From assembly GCF_039534085.1 (NCBI RefSeq), contig NZ_BAAAUT010000015.1, positions 1 through 64,000 on the forward strand: a stretch of 64,000 nt of DNA. Direction: 5' to 3'. The position numbers and the translations under genes are program-made. Under the pieces are notes generated by a model that saw only the letters and a program-made list of their open reading frames with translations, was not told the DNA's origin and did not search any database. This DNA comes from Planomonospora_B alba (GTDB lineage Bacteria; Actinomycetota; Actinomycetes; Streptosporangiales; Streptosporangiaceae). This document shows positions 27,735 to 35,653 of the stretch, one piece after another. Each line of letters opens with the position of its first letter. The first letter of the stretch is position 1.

Positions 27735-29183
27735 TCAGTTCGCCGGGGGCGCGGGGCGCCGCAGGAGCGGCAGGCCGGCGACGACGGCCAGCGCCAGGCA
27801 GAGCAGGGCGAACCAGTCGCCCCAGCGCGTGTAGAGGGTGCCGGTCCCGCCCACCGGGACGTCTGCGACGACGGTGGCGATCCCACGGCCCGCCGCCCTC
27901 TTCTCGGCCAGCACGCGCCCGTACTGGTCGCTCACCGTCAGGTTGCCGTCCGCTGCGCTGCGCACGACCGAGAAGCCGTTCTCCACCCCGCGCAGCACCG
28001 CCGGGCGGGAGTGCTGCCAGGCGTCGCGGCCGAAGTCCAGCGCGGGCACGAACATGACCGTGGCGCCGCCCCGGCGGTACTCGCGCGCCAAGGCGGGGAA
28101 GTCCAGGTCGCGGCAGATCGCCACCCCCGCGCCGGCGACGAGCAGGTTCCGGTCCCCCGGCTCGTACGGCTCGATGCCGGGCACCATGTGCCGTTTGCGG
28201 TAGACCGCGGGCTCGCCTCCGGCGGCGGGGAAGAACACAGCCGTGTTCCGGCGGACGTCGGTGACGATCACCCCCGCCACGATGTCCAGGTGCCGGTCGC
28301 GGGCGAGCGCCGCCAGCGGACCGGTGATCCGCGGGAGGTCCGCCGTGCCGGTGATGAAACCGCCCTCCGGCAGCACCGCCGCGTCCGTGCCCGGAGGCAG
28401 CTCGCGCAGGCGGGCCAGCATGGCGGCGAGCTTCTCCCCGCCCCGCACCGTGTCCACGGGCGCCCAGTCGCCCTCCAGGCCGGCGGCCAGCAGCGCCACG
28501 GTGCGCCTCGGTCCCGCGGGTTCGGCCAGCCGTACGGCCCCGTACCCGGCCGCCGCGGCGAGCAGGAGCAGCGTCACGAGACCGGTGCCCAGCCGGGGGC
28601 GGAGCGGCGTCCCCGGGGCGCAGAGCGCGGCGGCGGCCGCCGGCACGCCCGTCAGCGCGAAGGTGACGCCCCACACGCCGGTGAGGGAGGCGAGCTGGAC
28701 CACCGGGAGCACGTCGGCCTGGGTGTAGGCCAGGCTCCACAGCGCCCCGTCCGGCCCCAGGACCGACACCAGGTACTCGCCGCCCACCCAGATCGCGGGC
28801 ACGGACAGCGCGGCCCGGCCCGGTCCGCCCCGCCGTACGAGAGCGCGGAAGACCAGCACGGCCGCGACCGCGAGCAGCGCCGGAGCGGTCACGACGGCCA
28901 CCGCGGCGGGGACCGGCGTCTCCAGCTGCTCCCGGTGGAAGCCCCACATGTTCAGCCCGTCGGCGGTCCAGGCCGCGAACGCAGCGGCGGCCGCGGCGGG
29001 AGCGGGCACCCGCGGCGCGAGCAGCAGGAGCGGGAGCGGAGCCAGCCAGGTCAGCCAGGGGACCGGGGTGAGCCCGGTGCCGGAGAAGAGCAGGGCCGCG
29101 GAGACGGCCGCGGCGGGAACGGCACGGAGAAGGGAGCGGGGAACGGAGCGGGGAACGGCGGCGGGAGCGGGTGCCGGGCGCAT
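27735..29183 (-). CDS. lnt: Apolipoprotein N-acyltransferase-like protein
   Basis: A 482-residue membrane enzyme resembling Lnt, which attaches a third fatty acid to lipoproteins. About six helices in the first 215 residues precede a nitrilase-type catalytic domain, and a last helix lies near the C-terminus. The catalytic triad is Glu273 (LPEGG), Lys330 (YRKRHMVPG) and Cys357 (AICRDLDFP). ATG at 29183 was taken. It lies downstream of a two-component pair on the same strand with an 82-base gap, so it may be co-transcribed. Actinomycetes often carry several Lnt paralogues, so this may not be the main one. Confidence 0.82.
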   Translation of the reverse strand: MRPAPAPAAVPRSVPRSLLRAVPAAAVSAALLFSGTGLTPVPWLTWLAPLPLLLLAPRVPAPAAAAAAFAAWTADGLNMWGFHREQLETPVPAAVAVVTAPALLAVAAVLVFRALVRRGGPGRAALSVPAIWVGGEYLVSVLGPDGALWSLAYTQADVLPVVQLASLTGVWGVTFALTGVPAAAAALCAPGTPLRPRLGTGLVTLLLLAAAAGYGAVRLAEPAGPRRTVALLAAGLEGDWAPVDTVRGGEKLAAMLARLRELPPGTDAAVLPEGGFITGTADLPRITGPLAALARDRHLDIVAGVIVTDVRRNTAVFFPAAGGEPAVYRKRHMVPGIEPYEPGDRNLLVAGAGVAICRDLDFPALAREYRRGGATVMFVPALDFGRDAWQHSRPAVLRGVENGFSVVRSAADGNLTVSDQYGRVLAEKRAAGRGIATVVADVPVGGTGTLYTRWGDWFALLCLALAVVAGLPLLRRPAPPAN

Positions 29184-29265
29184 CGGGGCCTCCTCGGAGA
29201 GGGCGGGCTTGCGATGCTGCCCGCCGGCGGGCCCGTGCGGATCGCCGCGGGGAGTGAACCCGCGC

Positions 29266-29931
29266 TCATTCCGGGGAGTGAGCGCCCGCCACCACCAGGC
29301 CCGACTCGTAGGCGAAGACCACCGCCTGCGCCCGGTCCCGCAGCCCGAGCTTGGCCAGCAGGTTGCTGACGTGGGTCTTGACCGTGTGCTCGCTCACGCA
29401 CAGCGCCGAGGCGATCTCGGCGTTGGAACGGCCCCGCGCCACCTGCTCCAAGGTCTCCCGCTCCCGGGCGGTCAGCTCGCCGAGCCGGGCCGCGAGGCGG
29501 GGCACGGCGCCGCCCCTGCGCGCCAGGTCGGCGATCAGCCGCCGCGTGACGGTCGGGGCCAGCAGCGCCTCACCCGCGGCGACCACGCGGACGGCCTCGA
29601 CCAGGACGTCCCGGTGCGCGTCCTTCAGCAGGAACCCGCTCGCCCCGGCCCGCAGTGCGGCGTAGACGTACTCGTCGAGGTCGAACATCGTGAGCACCAG
29701 GACCCTGGCCGCGGTGCGCGCGCAGATCCGGGCGGTCGCCTCCACCCCGTCGACGCCCGGCATCCGGATGTCCATCACCACCACGTCGGGACTGAGCTCG
29801 ACCGCGAGCCGGACGGCCTCGGCCCCGTCGGCGGCCTCGCCGACGACGGAGATCCCGGGCTGGGAGTCCAGGATCAGGGAGAAACCGCCGCGGAACAGGT
29901 CCTGGTCATCGGCGACGAGCACGCGCGGCAT
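29266..29931 (-). CDS. NarL/FixJ family response regulator
   Basis: A 221-residue two-component regulator. The receiver domain has the acidic pair in VLVADDQDLF, phospho-acceptor Asp54 in VVMDIRMPG and the lysine in GFLLKDAHRD. A LuxR-type helix-turn-helix follows at about residues 150-210 (LTARERETLEQVARGRSNAE, SEHTVKTHVSNLL). ATG at 29931 overlaps the end of the histidine kinase gene by 26 bases, so the pair is translationally coupled. It probably activates or represses its own locus; targets cannot be read here. Confidence 0.93.
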   Translation of the reverse strand: MPRVLVADDQDLFRGGFSLILDSQPGISVVGEAADGAEAVRLAVELSPDVVVMDIRMPGVDGVEATARICARTAARVLVLTMFDLDEYVYAALRAGASGFLLKDAHRDVLVEAVRVVAAGEALLAPTVTRRLIADLARRGGAVPRLAARLGELTARERETLEQVARGRSNAEIASALCVSEHTVKTHVSNLLAKLGLRDRAQAVVFAYESGLVVAGAHSPE

Positions 29932-31084
29932 CGGCGGTCCCCTCCTGTCCGAGCGGCAGCGCCGCGACGACGGCGAACCCGCGCCCGCCCGGCCCCGGAC
30001 CCGTCCGCAGCGTGCCGCCGCAGGCCACGACCCGCTCCCGCATGCCGATCAGCCCGTGCCCCTCGGCGGCGCCGTCCGGGCCGGAGCCGTCGTCGGTCAC
30101 CTCGATCCGCAGCCCGGCCGGTGACCGGTGCAGCAGGACCCGCGCGGTGGCGGCCCCCGCGTGCCTGAGGGTGTTCGTCAGCGCCTCCTGGACGAGCCGG
30201 TAGGCCGCGATGTCGACATCGGCGGGCAGCGGTCCCGCCTCGCCGCGGGACTCGACGACGACCTCCAGCCCGGCCTCCCCGAACCTGCCGGCCAGCCGGT
30301 CCACGGCGTCGAGTCCCGGCGGCGGCGCGAGCCCGGGGCCGCCGTCGTCCGACCGCAGCGCGCCGAGGACGCGGCGGAGCTGGCCGACCGCCTCGCGCCC
30401 GGTCCCTGCGATCGCCTCGAACGCCGCCTCCGCCCGCCCGGGGTCGGTGCGCGTCACGAGGAAACCGGCGTCCGCCTGGACGACCATGACGCCGACCGAG
30501 TGCGTCAGCACGTCGTGCATGTCGCGCGCGATACGGGTGCGCTCGCGTGCGGCGGCCGCCGCGCGCTCCTCCTCGAGCCGGCGGGCGCGCTCCTCCAGCG
30601 CGGCGATCTCGGCCCTGCGCGCCCGCGCGCCGGTGCCCAGCGCGTAGGCGGCGGCGAACGCCATGCCGACGTAACCGAAGGAGTCCGGCGGCTCGCCCGG
30701 CACCGCCAGGGAGGCGACCAGCAGTCCCCCGCCCGCCACCACGCCCACCAGCCGCTCCCGCCGCGGGCTCAGCGCCGCCACGGTGTACACCGACACCAGC
30801 GCGCCGTACGGCAGCGGCGGCACCGCGTGGACCAGCGCGAGCCCGGCCGTGGCGGTGCCCACCACCGCGCCGGTGCGGACGGGTGCCCTCCGCCGCCACA
30901 GCAGCGGCACCGACGCGCCGATCGCCAGCACCGCGGTCCACGCTCCCCCGCCGGCCCAGCGCAGTCCGGCCCAGAGCGTCGCGGCGGCCACCGCGGCCGT
31001 GATCACCGCGTCGGCGGCGGACGCCGGGACGCCGTGCGGCCCGGCGGCCCGTCTCCAGGGGAGGGTGGTGGGAGGGGTCGGCAT
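29906..31084 (-). CDS. Two-component sensor histidine kinase, HisKA_3 type
   Basis: A 392-residue membrane sensor. The first 150 residues contain about five hydrophobic segments with very short loops, so the signal is probably sensed within or at the membrane. A coiled-coil (ALEERARRLEEERAAAAARE) leads to the phospho-acceptor His190 in ARDMHDVLTHSVGVM. The HATPase domain has RLVQEALTNTLRHAGA and DDGSG. This layout is typical of DesK-like actinomycete kinases. ATG at 31084 was chosen over an upstream ATG because AGGAG precedes it. It overlaps its cognate regulator gene. Confidence 0.92.
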   Translation of the reverse strand: MPTPPTTLPWRRAAGPHGVPASAADAVITAAVAAATLWAGLRWAGGGAWTAVLAIGASVPLLWRRRAPVRTGAVVGTATAGLALVHAVPPLPYGALVSVYTVAALSPRRERLVGVVAGGGLLVASLAVPGEPPDSFGYVGMAFAAAYALGTGARARRAEIAALEERARRLEEERAAAAARERTRIARDMHDVLTHSVGVMVVQADAGFLVTRTDPGRAEAAFEAIAGTGREAVGQLRRVLGALRSDDGGPGLAPPPGLDAVDRLAGRFGEAGLEVVVESRGEAGPLPADVDIAAYRLVQEALTNTLRHAGAATARVLLHRSPAGLRIEVTDDGSGPDGAAEGHGLIGMRERVVACGGTLRTGPGPGGRGFAVVAALPLGQEGTADAARARRR

Positions 31085-31401
31085 CGCGCGGCTCCTGGGG
31101 AGGGGCTCCGGGGCCGGGGCGGCTCCGGCCGGATCCCGTCCCGTCCGGTTGATCGTATCCGGCCGGACGGGCGCCGGCCCGGCCGTCACCCCCGGTGTCC
31201 GTCAGGTTCCTCGTACCGCGCGGCGGGGAGGGCCCGGGGACCGGCCGTGCCCCGCCGGTCCCCCGGGGGGCGGCCGGCGGGCGTGCCGCGGCCGGGGCGG
31301 GGCATCCTCCCCGGGGACGGGCAGGACGGCCCGGACTCCCTCGGGACCGGCAGTGCCGCCCGGACTCCCTCGGGACCGGCAGGACGGGAAGGACGGACAC
31401 G
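31085..31401. other. Intergenic region with a short direct repeat
   Basis: 317 bases between the divergent kinase and DUF488 genes. It must hold both promoters, but no clean hexamers stand out. At 31329-31353 and 31358-31382 a 25-base sequence beginning GCCCGGACTCCC is repeated exactly with period 29. Confidence 0.5.
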
Positions 31402-31785
31402 ATGCCATCGCACGTACGGCTGCGCCGCGTCTACGACGCGCCCTCCCCCGAGGACGGCGCGCGGGTGCTGGTCGACCGGATCTGGCCGCGCGGCCTGTCC
31501 AAGCGGGAGGCCCGCCTGGACCTGTGGCTCAAGGAGGTCGCGCCCTCCACCGAGCTGCGCACCTGGTACGGCCACGCGCCCGAGAGGTTCGACGGGTTCC
31601 GCGACCGCTACCTCGGCGAGCTCGCCGGCGACGAGCGCCGTGCCGCCCTGGACAGGCTCCGCGAGCTGCGCCGCGACGGAACGGTGACGCTGCTGACCGC
31701 GACCAGGGACGCCGGCCGCAGCCACGCCGCCGTCCTCGCCGCACTGCTGGACGAGCCCGGCGACCGCTCCCCGGCCGGTCCCTGA
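31402..31785 (+). CDS. DUF488 family protein
   Basis: A 127-residue soluble protein of the DUF488 family. The diagnostic stretches are VLVDRIWPRGLSKREA, then LRTWYGHAPERFDGFRDRY and the C-terminal VTLLTATRD with a following histidine (SHAAVL). The function is not established; conserved Arg, Asp and His residues suggest an enzyme or nucleic-acid-linked role. ATG at 31402 has GGGAAGGA about 10 bases upstream and matches the start of the family. It stands alone, convergent with the next gene. Confidence 0.85.
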   Translation: MPSHVRLRRVYDAPSPEDGARVLVDRIWPRGLSKREARLDLWLKEVAPSTELRTWYGHAPERFDGFRDRYLGELAGDERRAALDRLRELRRDGTVTLLTATRDAGRSHAAVLAALLDEPGDRSPAGP

Positions 31786-31847
31786 GAGCACCGGCCGGCC
31801 CTCACGGCATCACGGACGTGTACGTCTCGGGCCTGCCGTCCGAGGGG

Positions 31848-31883
31848 CGCGGGAGGGCCGCCACCCGTGCCGCCCCTCCCGCG
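31848..31883. terminator. Bidirectional hairpin terminator
   Basis: CGCGGGAGGG (31848-31857) and CCCTCCCGCG (31874-31883) pair perfectly over 10 bp with a 16-base loop, midway between the convergent DUF488 gene and the leftward secreted-protein gene. Confidence 0.55.
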
Positions 31884-31942
31884 TCCGCCCCGCCGGTGCG
31901 CCGCCTCCCGTAGCGGGCCCGGCTCCTCTCCCCGCCCGGCGG

Positions 31943-32677
31943 TCAGCAGACGCCGGGCAGGGAGCAGACCTTGGCCGCCATCTTCCTGGCGTCCTTCAGC
32001 TGCCTGCTGAAATCCGTACGGCGCACCTGGCCGTACTCGCCGGCGCGCACGTAGATCGCCACGGCGCGGCCCTTGCGCACGACGACGGCCCGCTGGCCGC
32101 CGATGGCGGGACGCCCGCTGCCCCGGTCGTAGCTCTGGATGACCACCCGCGCGGCCTGGTCGCCCGCCTCGACGCGCTCCGTCCAGCCCTTGAAGACGAC
32201 CTGGTCGGACGTGTCATCACGGCACCGGCCGACGCGCTTCAGGACGTCGGCCACGGCCGCGCGCGCGGCTCGCTCGGAGCGGTAGACCGTCACCTGCTCG
32301 GCCTTGTAGAACTCCGGCGCCGAGTAGGTCACCGTGCGGGTGCCCACCCGGCCCGCGTCCACCGGCCGGCCCGGACCGCAGGGGCGCAGGCCGAGGTCCC
32401 TGCGCCGGTCGCTGATCGTCCACTCCTCCTCCTCGGGGTATCTCACCGGCTTGCGCGCCTGAGCCTCGTAGAGCAGGAAGTTCCTCGGCAGCCTCCAGGC
32501 TCCCGCCCCCGCCCCCGTGGCGGACCCGGTGGAGGTCACGGTGAAGACCCCCGCCGGGGACGCCGGGGGGACGGCCGCCCCGGCGGCCGCCTCCGCGGCG
32601 GCGCCCGTGAGGGCGGTCACGGCGAGCGCGCCCGCCGCCACCGCCGCGCGTGCCGTCATCCGTCCCATACCGGTCAT
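31943..32677 (-). CDS. Hypothetical secreted protein
   Basis: A 244-residue exported protein. An N-terminal signal peptide (ARAAVAAGALAVTALTG, cleavage probably after AEAAAGA) precedes a mature domain with a regular alternation of strands, two cysteine pairs (for example GLRPCG and GRCRDD, and the terminal KVCSLPGVC) and a segment typical of actinobacterial sensor-like extracellular domains (AVADVLKRVGRC, VVVRKGRAVAIYVR). ATG at 32677 follows AGGGAGAAG. I do not assign a function. It is divergent from the RNA ligase-like gene at 32808. Confidence 0.65.
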   Translation of the reverse strand: MTGMGRMTARAAVAAGALAVTALTGAAAEAAAGAAVPPASPAGVFTVTSTGSATGAGAGAWRLPRNFLLYEAQARKPVRYPEEEEWTISDRRRDLGLRPCGPGRPVDAGRVGTRTVTYSAPEFYKAEQVTVYRSERAARAAVADVLKRVGRCRDDTSDQVVFKGWTERVEAGDQAARVVIQSYDRGSGRPAIGGQRAVVVRKGRAVAIYVRAGEYGQVRRTDFSRQLKDARKMAAKVCSLPGVC

Positions 32678-32795
32678 GGCGACTTCTCCCTGTCCGTGTT
32701 CCGGTCCCATGCACGGTGAGACAGGCGTTGCGCGGAGAAGGTTCCCGTTCGCGGCGGAAAAGACCGGCCACCGCCGGGACGGCACCGGGGCCGGA

Positions 32796-32801
32796 TACCG
32801 T
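32796..32801 (+). promoter_or_regulatory. Likely -10 box for a leaderless gene
   Basis: TACCGT ends six bases before the GTG start at 32808. In actinomycetes a -10 box at this distance usually means the transcript starts at the first base of the start codon. No Shine-Dalgarno sequence is present, which agrees. Confidence 0.45.
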
Positions 32802-32807
32802 GATGGA

Positions 32808-33329
32808 GTGCACACCATCGAGCTGACCTGCGACGACGCGCTCGACTCCGCGGTGCGTTCGGTCTGGGACCGGCTGGCGGCCGACGGCCTGCCCAGCCAG
32901 GCGCGGCATCCGCACCCGACCAACCGCCCGCACCTGACGCTGGCGGTCTGCGACCGGCTGCCGCCCGACGCGCCGGCCGCGCTCGCCGGGGCGTTCAGCG
33001 GCCTTCCGGTGCCGGCCAGGCTGGGACCGCTGCTGCTGTTCTCCGGCCGGGCACGGGTGCTGGCCTGGGGCGTGGTGCCGGACGCCCGGCTGCTGGCCGT
33101 GCACGCGCAGGTGTGGCAGATGCTCGCCGGTTCCTGCGGCGGCAACCCGCTGCACGCGCCGGGACGGTGGCTGCCGCACGTGACGCTGGCGCGCAACCTG
33201 GACGCCGCGGCGCGGGCCCGGGCGGTCGCGCTGCTCGACGGGCTGGCCGAGGCCACCGGGGCGTTCACCGGTGCGCGCAGCTACGACGGCACGCACCGCA
33301 CGATCCTCTCCCTGGCGGGACGGGGCTGA
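32808..33329 (+). CDS. 2'-5' RNA ligase-like (2H phosphoesterase) protein
   Basis: A 173-residue cytosolic protein of the 2H phosphoesterase superfamily (LigT/YjhB-like). The two hallmark H-x-T/S motifs are HLTLAV (PHLTLAVCD) and HVTLAR (PHVTLARNL), spaced as in LigT, so cyclic-phosphodiesterase or RNA ligase chemistry is plausible. GTG at 32808 was chosen because the family fold begins with its first strand (HTIELTCDD); no ribosome binding site exists, but a -10 box suggests leaderless translation. It stands alone, divergent from the secreted-protein gene. Confidence 0.75.
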   Translation: MHTIELTCDDALDSAVRSVWDRLAADGLPSQARHPHPTNRPHLTLAVCDRLPPDAPAALAGAFSGLPVPARLGPLLLFSGRARVLAWGVVPDARLLAVHAQVWQMLAGSCGGNPLHAPGRWLPHVTLARNLDAAARARAVALLDGLAEATGAFTGARSYDGTHRTILSLAGRG

Positions 33330-33434
33330 CCGGGCCTCTCCCCGGCGGGACGGGGCCGAGCGGGGTCACCCGGGGCCGCCCCGCCGGCGGCCCGCCGCGC
33401 GCTCCCGGCGCCCGCAGCGGTCGCGGAAAACATG

Positions 33435-33463
33435 TTGTCCCGGCGCGCCCGCGGGGGTAGGGT
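33435..33463 (+). promoter_or_regulatory. Strong promoter feeding a leaderless micro-ORF
   Basis: TTGTCC (33435-33440) and TAGGGT (33458-33463) are separated by exactly 17 bases. The 8-base palindrome AACATGTT (33429-33436) overlaps the -35 box. Transcription should start near 33470, at a GTG codon. Confidence 0.6.
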
Positions 33464-33470
33464 CAAGATC

Positions 33471-33527
33471 GTGACTGCCGGGTCGGCCATGGGCCACGCA
33501 CGAGTGAGGCGCCCGGCCACGGCGTGA
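33471..33527 (+). CDS. Possible leaderless 18-residue upstream ORF
   Basis: GTG at 33471 lies 7 bases after the TAGGGT box, so a leaderless message would begin on this codon. It encodes MTAGSAMGHARVRRPATA and stops at 33527. It has no homologue I recognise. It lies 204 bases before the F420-reductase/hemerythrin gene on the same strand, so it may be a leader peptide for it, or chance. Confidence 0.3.
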   Translation: MTAGSAMGHARVRRPATA

Positions 33528-33731
33528 GCGCCGGGCGGGCCAGGTCCCCGCCCCCTCCTTCTCCGCGTCCGCCGCCTTCCGCGCGGCGCGCCGTCCCCTC
33601 CCGATCCCCCGATCCCCGCACCGCGGCCGAGGCCGTCCCGCGGTGGGATCCGTCCCGCCCCCGCCGGGCGGTGATCCGCCATGCCCGCGCGCGGCCCGCG
33701 GGACCCCAGACCCAGGAGAAGAACGCAGAAC
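33528..33731. other. Leader region before the reductase-hemerythrin gene
   Basis: About 200 bases with no gene. It is proline/arginine-codon-like, C-rich sequence that would form the 5' leader if transcription starts near 33470. No riboswitch-like structure was recognised. Confidence 0.4.
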
Positions 33732-34568
33732 ATGCCCAACGACTTCAACCAGCAGATCATCGAGGAGTTCCGCGCCAACCGGGGCAAGGTCGGCGGCCCG
33801 TTCGAGGGAAGCCGGCTGATCCTGCTGACCACCACCGGAGCGCGCTCGGGCGCCCGGCACACGACCCCGGTCGGCTACCTCCCCGACGGCGACCGCATCC
33901 TGGTCATCGCCTCGGCCGGCGGCTCCCCGAAGCACCCGGACTGGTTCCGCAACCTGGCGGCCCACCCCCGCGTCACGGTCGAGACCGGCCTGTTCACCTA
34001 CGAGGCGGACGCCGTCGTGCTGGAGGGCGCCGAACGCGACCGCGCCTTCGCCCGCGCGGCCGAGGCCGACCCGGGATGGGCCGAGTACCAGGCCAAGACG
34101 GACCGGGTCATCCCGGTGGTCGCGCTCGTGGAGGTCCCCGGTCCGCCGAGCATGGAGGCGGCGTCGTTCGGCGAGGCGCTCAGGCTGATCCACGACTCCT
34201 TCCGGCGCGAGCTCGCCCTGATCCGCAAGGAGATCGCCGGTTCGGGCCACACCCTGGGCGCCCAGCTCCGGGTGAACTGCCTGACCTTCTGCCGGGGGCT
34301 CCACCAGCACCACACCCACGAGGACACCGGCCTGTTCCCGGCCCTGGCCGGGCAGCGGCCCGACCTCGCCCCGGTCCTGGAGCGGCTGGACGAGGAGCAC
34401 CGGAAGATCGCGGCACTCCTCGACGAGCTGCAGCGGGTCGTCTCCGCCGACGGCGCGGACCGGCTGCTGGTGCTCTCCGAGGTCGAGCGGCTCACCGAGG
34501 AGGTCGAACGCCACCTGGCCTACGAGGAGGAGCAGCTGATCCCGGTCCTCGACGCACCGGCTCCCTGA
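33732..34568 (+). CDS. F420-type nitroreductase/quinone reductase fused to hemerythrin
   Basis: A 278-residue two-domain protein. Residues about 1-135 match the deazaflavin (F420)-dependent nitroreductase/quinone reductase (Ddn-like) family: NRGKVGGPFEGSRLILLTTT, GARSGARHTTPVGYL and GSPKHPDWFRNLAAHP. Residues about 145-275 are a hemerythrin HHE domain with iron-binding His and Glu residues in LHQHHTHEDTGLFPAL, LDEEHRKIAALL and HLAYEEEQLIPVL. The pair suggests a redox enzyme whose activity is tied to oxygen, NO or a di-iron centre. ATG at 33732 is the domain start; AGGAG lies about 14 bases upstream. It converges with the receiver gene. Confidence 0.82.
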   Translation: MPNDFNQQIIEEFRANRGKVGGPFEGSRLILLTTTGARSGARHTTPVGYLPDGDRILVIASAGGSPKHPDWFRNLAAHPRVTVETGLFTYEADAVVLEGAERDRAFARAAEADPGWAEYQAKTDRVIPVVALVEVPGPPSMEAASFGEALRLIHDSFRRELALIRKEIAGSGHTLGAQLRVNCLTFCRGLHQHHTHEDTGLFPALAGQRPDLAPVLERLDEEHRKIAALLDELQRVVSADGADRLLVLSEVERLTEEVERHLAYEEEQLIPVLDAPAP

Positions 34569-34628
34569 GCGGCCGCATGACCTGAGCCCCCGACGGCCCG
34601 GACCGCCGCGCGGCCGGAGACCCGCAGG

Positions 34629-34679
34629 GCCCGCCGCCGCCCGCCGCTCCCCGCAGAGCGCGGCGGGCGGCCGGCGGGC
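34629..34679. terminator. Very stable bidirectional terminator
   Basis: 34629-34647 and 34660-34679 pair almost perfectly (about 19 bp with a single bulged base) around a 12-base loop, between two convergent genes. Confidence 0.6.
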
Positions 34680-34681
34680 GC

Positions 34682-35068
34682 TCAGTCGCCGGCCGGACGG
34701 CAGTCCAGGCCCAGGTAGCGCAGCTTCTCGTGGATCGTCTCCGGCGTGAACGGCTTGGTGACGTACTCGTGGGCACCGGCGGCGAGCGCCCGCACGACCT
34801 GGCCGTGCTCGCTCTCCGTGGTCACCATCATCAGGCACATCCCGCGCAGGCCGTCCATCTTGCGGACCCGGCGGATGAACTCCAGCCCGTCCATCACGGG
34901 CATGTTCCAGTCGACCAGCGCCACGTCCGGCGTCGTCGGGATCTCCTCCAGCAGGTCGAGGGCCTCCTGGCCGTGGGCGGCCTCGTACACCGAGAAGCCC
35001 AGCCGCGCCAGGATCCCCCGGATGATCCGGCGCATGGCGCTCGAATCGTCGATCACGATTGCCAGCAC
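34682..35068 (-). CDS. Stand-alone CheY-like receiver protein
   Basis: A 128-residue single-domain response regulator. It has the acidic pair in IVIDDSSAMRR, phospho-acceptor Asp53 in LVDWNMPVMDG, the switch threonine in MMVTTESEHG and the lysine in EYVTKPFTPE, so it should be phosphorylated. It has no output domain, so it must act through a protein partner, as CheY does on flagellar motors or in phosphorelays. ATG at 35068 is the only candidate start. No chemoreceptor or kinase gene is nearby. Confidence 0.9.
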   Translation of the reverse strand: MLAIVIDDSSAMRRIIRGILARLGFSVYEAAHGQEALDLLEEIPTTPDVALVDWNMPVMDGLEFIRRVRKMDGLRGMCLMMVTTESEHGQVVRALAAGAHEYVTKPFTPETIHEKLRYLGLDCRPAGD

Positions 35069-35131
35069 GTCGCCGCCCTTCTCCCGACCCGTATCGCCCT
35101 CCCATCGGCACCGCCTCCGCGGAGCTGAGGG

Positions 35132-35653
35132 CTACGGGCCGCGGACCGGGCGGAGCATGTGGGTGAAGAGCGAGGTCGCGAAGTTCTGCCGCAGCTCCAT
35201 CGGGAGCAGCACGAGGTACAGGCCCCGGGGCAGGCCCGGCGGGACGAGACCGTCGAGGTAGCCCCGCACCCCGTGCGCGCGCACGCCCACGTAGATCTTG
35301 ATGACGTAGACCGCGACGGCCATCACCGCCGGGAAGGCCAGGTAGGCGGAGACCGGGAGCTGGATCCCCGGGATCACTCCCGTCAGGCTCCAGATCCAGC
35401 TCAGGAGGAAGACGCTGAGCAGCAGGCCCATCCAGCGGTCGGCGTCCTTGCCGAGGAAGGGCCGGGCCACCTGGTCGCGGACGAACAGGTAGCCCAGCTC
35501 CGCGAGGTTCTGCAGGCCGCGCGGGACCAGCCGGGGCCGCGCGAAGGCGGCCCACAGCAGGGCGCAGACCAGCACGGCTCCGGCTGCGGCCAGCACGACC
35601 GGCTTGGTCAGCCAGTACGGCGCGCCCGGCCGGAGCGGCGGATGGGCCGTCAG
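35132..35653 (-). pseudogene. Truncated F0F1 ATP synthase subunit a (AtpB)-like remnant
   Basis: The reading frame is clearly related to ATP synthase subunit a: KPVVLAAAGAVLVCALLWAA, VPRGLQNLAELGYLFVRDQV, SLTGVIPGIQLPVSAYLAFP, RGYLDGLVPPGLPRGLYLVL and LLPMEL are all in the right order. It stops at RPVRGP, just before the helix that carries the essential arginine (RLFANM in the family), so the last two helices are missing; the family is about 250-280 residues and this is about 170. No ATG, GTG or TTG with a ribosome binding site begins the frame. It directly follows the SDR gene. Either a remnant or a mini-paralogue; it could not work in ATP synthase. Confidence 0.7.

Noticed and set aside
34682..35068. 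Part of a chemotaxis operon
   Set aside because: A lone CheY-like receiver with no cheA, cheW, receptor or flagellar gene in the window.
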